Source: Priapulus caudatus (lineage: Eukaryota; Priapulida; Priapulimorpha; Priapulimorphida; Priapulidae). Taken from it: a DNA stretch of 24,767 bases. The notes beneath the pieces are model-generated. The model had not been told where the DNA came from, ran no database searches, and saw only the letters and a program-made list of their open reading frames with translations. Positions 19,696 to 24,767 of the stretch are shown here, one piece after another. Where the stretch lies: NCBI RefSeq assembly GCF_000485595.1, contig NW_014577254.1, forward strand, positions 181,441-206,207, given 5' to 3'. The stretch's first letter is position 1. Every line of letters starts with the position of its first letter. The translations under genes were made by a program, and so were the position numbers.

Positions 19696-19751
19696 GTTCA
19701 TGGGAAATATTCCTACCTACATGAAGAAGCTATTTGGAAAAGAAGTGCCAA
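19696..19751 (+). CDS. VRK1: VRK1-like kinase, exon 7
   Basis: This 56-nt exon reads FMGNIPTYMKKLFGKEVP after acceptor GTATTCCAG and ends at donor A/GTGAGT. It corresponds to the human YRENIASLMDKCFPEKNKP stretch late in the C-lobe. Its first base completes the Glu codon begun in exon 6, and its last base joins the CT of exon 8 to give Thr. The match is weaker than for other exons because the region is short and variable, but the splice sites and both phases fit. From here to the end of the gene only one clean copy is present. Confidence 0.82.
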
Positions 19752-19788
19752 GTGAGTTCGCCAACAGGCTTAATTCTGCTTATACATG

Positions 19789-20156
19789 CAGGGCGCGAAA
19801 TTAGCACCTGCCCACCGGCATATACTGGCAAATTATTTGGAGGGCTGGTAACATTGGCAAAACACCGGGCCGCCGAGCCGGTGGTTTCAGCCTGTGTTAG
19901 CGAGTAACTACCTTTTCATTTATAGCATTAATGAGCAAATAGCTTACATTACTGTTTTACCTGGATATCACGCCATAATTTATCAACATTTTACAAATTT
20001 GAAATCGAAAATGCAAGCGTGAAACATGATATTGATTTTACAAGCAAAGTTTATGTTTATTTAGCAGAGGGCTGGTAAATTATGGTGAGGGCTGGTAAGA
20101 AATTGCTGTTACCAGCCCTCTGGGCTGGTGCAAAAAAATCTGAATTTCATGCCCTG
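19789..20156. mobile_element. Complete CAGGG element, 368 bp, 5-bp duplication
   Basis: It begins CAGGGCGCGAAATTAGCACC and ends GAATTTCATGCCCTG. The terminal inverted repeat is CAGGGC-(2 bases)-GAAATT, with one mismatch. Perfect direct repeats ACATG flank it (19784-19788 and 20157-20161). Inner inverted words GAGGGCTGGTAA / TTACCAGCCCTC add a second hairpin near the right end. It has no transposase and lies in VRK intron 7. A split relative lies around the exon 3 to exon 4 intron. Confidence 0.8.
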
Positions 20157-20161
20157 ACATG

Positions 20162-20558
20162 ATACGTTATGTGCATTTGTATGATAAACGTGCGAGCATT
20201 TAATATACTTATTGGTTTGTGTAACTAAATAATCTTGTGCATTTGGTTATTGTGTGTACCATGTGAGTTAGAATAGAATACATCAAAATTTAATGTAGTC
20301 TGAGTAATTTAAGATGTAATTTGATTTAAGCTGACCCGACGTTTCTTATGTCAATATTTGTTCCATCGAACATTGTCAATTTAGTCTAGGATCGATAAAC
20401 GTGTTAAATTTAATTGTTCAAATATATTATCTTCTTGGGCATCCCTAAGAAGAAGAGGTTTTGTCGTTCTTCACGTGAGTTCCTTCGCGTACCACGATGA
20501 AATGGTTACCGAGGGGGGATTAAACACGATTTTGTTATCTGCGTTGTGCTGCATGCAG
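20162..20558. other. VRK intron 7, remainder
   Basis: AT-rich intron ending in the acceptor GCATGCAG; no repeat or gene is recognised. Confidence 0.6.
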
Positions 20559-20710
20559 CTGAGATACAGAAGTACCTGCAGTACACAATCGAACTCGCCT
20601 ACGGGGAGAAGCCAGATTACAACTATCTGCGGAAGTTACTTCGCGAAGGCATGAAGAAGCGAGGTTTCGTCGACGATGGCTACGTGGACATGGAAGCTAA
20701 AGACGCAAAG
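20559..20710 (+). CDS. VRK1: VRK1-like kinase, exon 8 (end of kinase domain)
   Basis: The exon reads EIQKYLQYTIELAYGEKPDY, NYLRKLLREGMKKRGFVDDG and then YVDMEAKDAK. It matches the end of the VRK kinase domain (human EIAKYMETVKLLDYTEKPLYENLRDILLQGL). Acceptor GCATGCAG gives two bases that complete a Thr codon with exon 7; the exon then ends in phase 0 at AAG/GTTTGC. If not spliced there, the frame runs ten codons more to a TAA at 20738. Splicing is preferred because exon 9 also starts in phase 0. Confidence 0.88.
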
Positions 20711-21085
20711 GTTTGCGTCGAAAGAATAACGAGCAATTAATTATGCACGGTGGGAAATCGTCATCACCTTGGTGAATGATTAAGAATTATGAAAAAGCTT
20801 TCAATTTCGATATTGCTCCGATTCACATTGCGTGGCAATCATGTGAGAATTCAGATGCTTATCAACTGGGATGCTTGTAGATGTGTAAATCAGTGATTGT
20901 GTCAGTTTACAATAACATACCCTTAATGTGCTTTACTACATAGTTACACAGTCTACTTGCTGGTTTTTTCGTACAGTCCCAGATTTGTTTGACTCCCCTT
21001 GTCACATAGCCTCTTGAATTTTTCACTCACATTCACGAACGTCTTTCAAGTTTAAAATGTTCATGTTTCTCCGCTGATTTTAAAG
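20711..21085. other. VRK intron 8
   Basis: AT-rich, GTTTGC donor, acceptor GATTTTAAAG. Nothing else is seen. Confidence 0.6.
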
Positions 21086-21301
21086 GGAGGTGCCAGGGGT
21101 AAAGCAGGCCTTTCAAAGCTGCGACTCAATGGTACTCTTGCCGCAACGCCGCAGGAGGTTGGAGAAATGGTCAAGAACAATAGCAAACTGAGCAAGGGAA
21201 CACCTAGGAGGTCACCGCGAGGCACCACCGTAGAGTCACCATTCGTAACGCCGCTGTCAGCCGTTCCCAAGCTAAAGAGGGAGAGCAGGGCAAGTGCTTA
21301 G
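21086..21301 (+). CDS. VRK1: VRK1-like kinase, exon 9 (basic tail, alternative end)
   Basis: In phase with exon 8 the exon reads GGARGKAGLSKLRLNGTLAA, then TPQEVGEMVKNNSKLSKGTP and RRSPRGTTVESPFVTPLSAV, then PKLKRES. It is a basic, Ser/Thr-Pro-rich tail such as VRK1 proteins carry after the kinase domain, where it supports nuclear location. Reading on gives RASA and a TAG stop at 21299-21301, with an AATAAA signal at 21484. Alternatively the coding part ends at 21289, where AGG/GCAAGT is a good GC-type splice donor in phase 0 that fits exon 10. I cannot tell which is used, or whether both are. Confidence 0.75.
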   Translation, partial: GGARGKAGLSKLRLNGTLAATPQEVGEMVKNNSKLSKGTPRRSPRGTTVESPFVTPLSAVPKLKRESRASA

Positions 21302-21952
21302 TATCTCGGGAATAATGACTATTAGTTCGTCATAGATTAGTTGTTTAAACCACGCGACTACTAGGTTATATTTTTTTTTAACGCGTATCAACGATTGATT
21401 GAAAAATGAGCGTACAAGATTTAGTGGTCAGAATTCATATAGTAGCACAGATTGTAAAGCCACTGAAAGCACTGTGTTTGTGAAATAAAAAGGTGTTGCT
21501 GTAGAAATGCTATCACCATGTGGTATGAAACTATAAGATTTAGGATTACATCAATTACCTTGGGTTGATCAATTGATTAATCAATTAATCACCATAAACG
21601 AGTGTTTGATTATCATGACCATGATTGATCATATCTGTGTATTCTCGATATTTATCTTATTAGATAGATATCGAAAATTGTGTCCGTTTTTACAATCGCT
21701 GGGATGTATTAATAAGATTGTCAGTGCCTTTGTTCTGACCTACTGTATATGCCATATTTTCTGTGTACAGATATTTTAATTTAGCGGTCGGTGAATTATG
21801 AATTATTCCGTATTATTTGGTATGAGTTATAATTCGCGTGTTGTTATTTTCGCGGTCAGGGATGCATTCGCGAAATTCCCGAAAATTAAACCACCGCGAA
21901 ATATACAGCGTATACAGTATTTAAAACATTCTCGACGTTGCTCGTGTTGTAG
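21302..21952. other. 3' UTR of short form or intron 9
   Basis: It is AT-rich, with the AATAAA signal at 21484-21489 and, near the right, the acceptor GTTGTAG. The frame leading into exon 10 is interrupted in this stretch. Confidence 0.5.
21484..21489 (+). terminator. Candidate poly(A) signal
   Basis: AATAAA lies 183 bases after the TAG stop at 21301. It would end a short transcript that does not use the GC-AG splice. Confidence 0.5.
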
Positions 21953-22214
21953 AAGCGTGGCAGCGAAGAAAAGAGTGGCAGTCCTGCGAAACGCTCGAGG
22001 AAGCTGGCGAGCAGATCTCCCGTGATCGCTCCGCTAGACATGACGGAGAGCGACGAGGAAACCTACTCCACTCCGCCGCAGAGCCGAGCGCAGCTGATGC
22101 GGCTGCAGCACACAGACCTACCCCCCAAGAGCGATGTGCCACGCAAGCATGTCAAGCGTATGTCACTCGCCAACCGACGCTCCTCTGTCATGGTCACCCC
22201 AGCGCAGCTACAAG
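21953..22214 (+). CDS. Probable VRK tail exon 10, or first exon of next gene
   Basis: From AAG after the acceptor CTCGTGTTGTAG, one open frame reads KRGSEEKSGSPAKRSRKLAS, RSPVIAPLDMTESDEETYST and PPQSRAQLMRLQHTDLPPKS, with KRMSLANRRSSVMVTPAQLQ before donor CAAG/GTAAGG. It is rich in Lys/Arg clusters like a nuclear signal (PAKRSRK), SP/TP sites and an acidic TESDEE patch, as expected of a nuclear kinase tail. The phase-0 start fits the GC donor of exon 9. A second donor (GCA/GTGAGT, about 22238) and a run-on stop at 22354 are alternatives. It could instead be the first coding exon of a different gene starting at the ATG at 22040. Confidence 0.5.
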
Positions 22215-23422
22215 GTAAGGGCAAAGATCAAGCACGCAGTGAGTACGTACGTGAGTATTCGCTTGGCTTATTTAAAAGTCTAGGGCGTAGTGTCCCTTCA
22301 GTCTATGGCTGGACTGCATATATATATATATCTATAGTATATATACCCTATTAAGGGGTATATTATCAAGAGCTAATAATACCTAGAGTGTACAACGGAA
22401 AAACGCGAAAATAGTGCTATTTCACGACAACATTATTCTACTTTGCCTGCGAGTCGAAAAAAATTTTATGGTATTGCATTAAGCAGAATTCTTTGGTCTC
22501 TAAAACAAGACCAACCGCTTGTCAATACGATACTCCTAGGCTGAGATATTGGCTCCTAAACCTCCCCTCCCACATGCCTCACGCCGCCTCGCATCCAGCT
22601 TATTCACCAACCTACACGCCCCTAAGCCAGTCAGCATTTTGGCTATCGCAGGGTTCATAGTAGTAAGACACATGTTGAAATAAGGACATATAAGACCCTT
22701 TCTGGAGGCCAAAATAAGACTTTTTTTATGCAATTTCTGATAGATCACTAAAGTACACTAATAATATTTATATACACAATTGGACAGCAAATTTGATTAT
22801 TCCGTATTATATATACAACAATTCTTACTCTAAGTCGAGAACAGTTTATAAAACAATTTATATAAAATATTGTAGGTTGCAAAAAATATGTATAAGGATA
22901 AGTATAAAATACTATTAAGTACTTTTCTAAGATTTCACCAAAAATAAGTACTAATAAGGGCCCTTATTTTATTTTTGGCAAAATAAGTACTTATAAGACT
23001 TTGGAAGACCCGCTACGAACCCTGTATCGGTTTCCGTCACCGCTTGGAGCGCTGATAATTGATGTCACATGCCCAAATTTGGTACTCTTACTACACCATA
23101 TAGTAACTGAGCTGCGTTGTAGACTTAATTTAGAAAACATTGCCGGCTCCATCATGACGGGCATTAGCTGTGCTAGGAAACATAATGGGAGATAAGGGCA
23201 TAGGCGATGCCCCCGAAAGTCACCGATGATAACCGAAACGCCGTTCATTCATAAAGTTATCGCCGAAAAAACCGAACTCTCACGAAGCAACGCTTGGGGG
23301 CGTGTAGGTTTTTTTAATATTCAGAACCCAACTAGTCCTTTAGAGTTTTTTTACAGAGCAAAATAACTTTTAACATTTGTACTCGTGGTTATTAAATCGC
23401 GCCAATTCACCAAGGCATCATA
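22215..23422. other. Intergenic or intron sequence
   Basis: AT-rich with a TATATA run at about 22318-22345. Two overlapping opposite-strand open frames at about 22990-23250 look non-coding to me: no domain, and no splice support. No further VRK exon is recognised, although an exon after 22214 would be needed if the tail continues. Confidence 0.5.
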
Positions 23423-23478
23423 CCGATAACAGGAGTAGATAATAGAAGATTCTTCTATTATCTACTCCTGCCGATAAC
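23423..23478. mobile_element. 40-bp palindrome flanked by 8-bp direct repeats
   Basis: The arms CAGGAGTAGATAATAGAAGA and TCTTCTATTATCTACTCCTG are perfect reverse complements around a single T. Directly outside are identical 8-bp words CCGATAAC (23423-23430 and 23471-23478); the first C of the palindrome overlaps the left word, so the duplication is 7 or 8 bp. This is what a target-site duplication around two transposon termini joined with nothing between them would look like. The same terminal word occurs singly at about 19164 and 24514 (partial). Confidence 0.8.
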
Positions 23479-23533
23479 CTACGTGTTTCTATAAAAACTG
23501 TATATAGTGTGTTACTATTATATATACTCGATT

Positions 23534-24391
23534 TTACATTGCAATGAAATATGTCTGCCAACACGTGCAACTATTAGAATATAGATCTACCAGGAAGTAT
23601 TGATAATATCTTCTGGGTCTCGGGCATCCGCGTCCGCCCCGCGTCGCCGGCTTCACCACCAGGTGCAGCGCTGTGCGGCCGTTCCAGCGGGCTGCGTGCG
23701 GCGCCCTCTTGTGGCGCACTAGCAACTCGACGACGTCGTCGTGTCCGTACTTGCGCGCCCAGCACATCGGCGTCTGTCCGTCTGCATTGGCGGCAGTCGG
23801 ATTCACTCGATGCTCGAGCAGGAGTCGTGCGAGGTCGACGTTGCCCTGCCGGCAGGCGTTGTGCAGGGGCGTGACCCCACAGCGGTCACCAATGTTGGGG
23901 TCAGCTCCACTCTCGAGGAGAGCACGTACTAGCTCGGGGCGGTCGCCCGCGCACGCGTTACACAGCGCCGTCGATCCCAATCTGCCTCTCGCGTCGATGT
24001 CGATCGAGTCGCGCGCGAGAAGCAGCTCCAGGACCCGCGCGTTCCCGCCGGCTACGGCCGCGTGCAGCATCGTTCTGTCGTCACGGTAACGCGCGCGGAG
24101 GTCCGCACCGCTGTCTAGCAGCGCGGCTGCAACATCCACACTGGCTATTTCACAGGCGAGTACGAGAGGCGTTCGCCCGCGCTCATCCTCCACTTGCAGG
24201 GGCGCGTCATGCAGCAGCAGCAGTTTCACAATCTCCATCTTCTCTTCCGCCCTGTACTGCGAAAATGTGCAGGCGGCGTGGAGAGGCGTCTCCATGCGTA
24301 CGTTCACGCACGATGTTTTCGCTCCACCTCGCAGAAGTTCTAACACTTTCTGAACGTCCCCACATAAACAGGCAGCATGCAGGTCTGACAT
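23534..24391 (-). CDS. Ankyrin-repeat protein, intronless
   Basis: A 285-residue frame starts MSDLHAACLCGDVQKVLELL and contains about seven ankyrin repeats, starting near residues 1, 37, 75, 109, 143, 176 and 209, with a partial eighth from about 242. Typical repeat features are visible: TPLHAAC, TPLVLAC, TMLHAAV, TALCNAC, TPLHNAC and TALHLVV openings and ALLDSGADLRA, ALLESGADPNI and LLLEHRVNPTA helices and loops. Ankyrin repeats bind other proteins; the partner is unknown. The final 40 or so residues (GRGCPRPRRYYQYF to CWQTYFIAM) fit no repeat and may be read-through of an intron. An upstream GTG extends the frame by seven codons, but the ATG after AAAA is preferred. Composition is far more GC-rich than the flanks. 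It could be an ankyrin/SOCS-type protein whose last exon is missing. Confidence 0.85.
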   Translation of the reverse strand: MSDLHAACLCGDVQKVLELLRGGAKTSCVNVRMETPLHAACTFSQYRAEEKMEIVKLLLLHDAPLQVEDERGRTPLVLACEIASVDVAAALLDSGADLRARYRDDRTMLHAAVAGGNARVLELLLARDSIDIDARGRLGSTALCNACAGDRPELVRALLESGADPNIGDRCGVTPLHNACRQGNVDLARLLLEHRVNPTAANADGQTPMCWARKYGHDDVVELLVRHKRAPHAARWNGRTALHLVVKPATRGGRGCPRPRRYYQYFLVDLYSNSCTCWQTYFIAM

Positions 24392-24767
24392 TTTTCTCCC
24401 AGCTGTAGGCACGCACTGTGCGTCTTTCTGTTGCGTGAGTGTCCAGTGTAGTCCACCTACCTAAAATGCACACTGATGTTCACGAAGGCATGCGGAGTTG
24501 ATTGCGATGACAATATCAGGAGTAGAAATTAACTTTTGAATGATGGAGTACAACGGACTCCCTGCCCTCAAAAAAATGGTGTCCACAGCAAAATGAGGGA
24601 GTCCGCAGTCTGGGGTTCAAAACTAAAGATATTAACAATAACGCATGTGCTTATTTTGAAGATTCATGCGGTTGGACGTCTGCCAAATTGTCTTTGGACA
24701 TTTGCTGAAAAAATACAGCAATTCGGCGAGGCCATGCTCTAGAACGAACTAGTTAGTATAGCAGAAT
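24392..24767. other. Upstream side of the ankyrin gene
   Basis: No gene is seen. On the - strand CTACAG/CTGGGAG just before the start could be a splice acceptor for a 5' non-coding exon. A partial TATCAGGAGTAGA transposon terminus lies at about 24512-24524. Confidence 0.4.

Noticed and set aside
22991-23248. 85-codon - strand frame, with a + frame opposite
   Set aside because: No recognisable domain, no splice sites that would join it to either gene, and both strands are equally open.

Overview
The window is eukaryotic, and probably from a marine invertebrate animal. Its non-coding DNA is AT-rich and crowded with short terminal-inverted-repeat and foldback elements. The only clear genes are a spliced, animal-type vaccinia-related kinase (VRK1-like, a cellular nuclear Ser/Thr kinase) on the + strand and an intronless ankyrin-repeat gene on the - strand at the right end. 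I saw no prokaryotic gene organisation, rRNA, tRNA or CRISPR. I cannot name the species.

VRK gene. Ten exons are readable, and their phases all join: exon 1 9065-9252, exon 2 9579-9648, exon 3 10994-11190, exon 4 5617-5709, exon 5 6270-6402, exon 6 8139-8259, exon 7 19696-19751, exon 8 20559-20710, exon 9 21086-21289, and probably exon 10 21953-22214. Numbering follows the protein, not the order on the sequence. The intact exons 4-6 lie upstream of exons 1-3, which cannot be transcribed as one gene in this order. The exon holding the start codon was not found.

Layout. Positions 1-4555 are an error-rich inverted copy of about 8600-13670, with frameshifted exons 3, 2 and 1 on the - strand. Positions 4556-5090 are unique. 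Positions 5090-8600 are a clean block with exons 4-6. Positions 8600-11280 are a clean block with exons 1-3. Positions 11280-13680 hold degraded transposon sequence with a GC-rich block. Positions 13690-17728 are an indel-riddled direct copy of 5117-8605, with broken exons 4-6. Positions 17740-18611 are another noisy copy of about 190-1250. From 18736 the sequence reads cleanly again through exons 7-10, an intergenic stretch with a 40-bp palindromic insertion, and the ankyrin gene (23534-24391, -).

Main interpretation. The noisy copies differ from the clean ones mostly by scattered single-base insertions and deletions, in exons and introns alike. That looks more like uncorrected long-read sequence or misjoined contigs than neutral decay. 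A transposon split between the exon-3 and exon-4 flanks keeps matching target-site repeats, which supports a true order of exons 1-3, then 4-6, then 7-10. The most interesting biology is a family of about 40-bp palindromes (one flanked by perfect 8-bp direct repeats), the small transposons with 5-6 bp target duplications, and a possible GC-AG intron that gives the VRK kinase two alternative C-termini.
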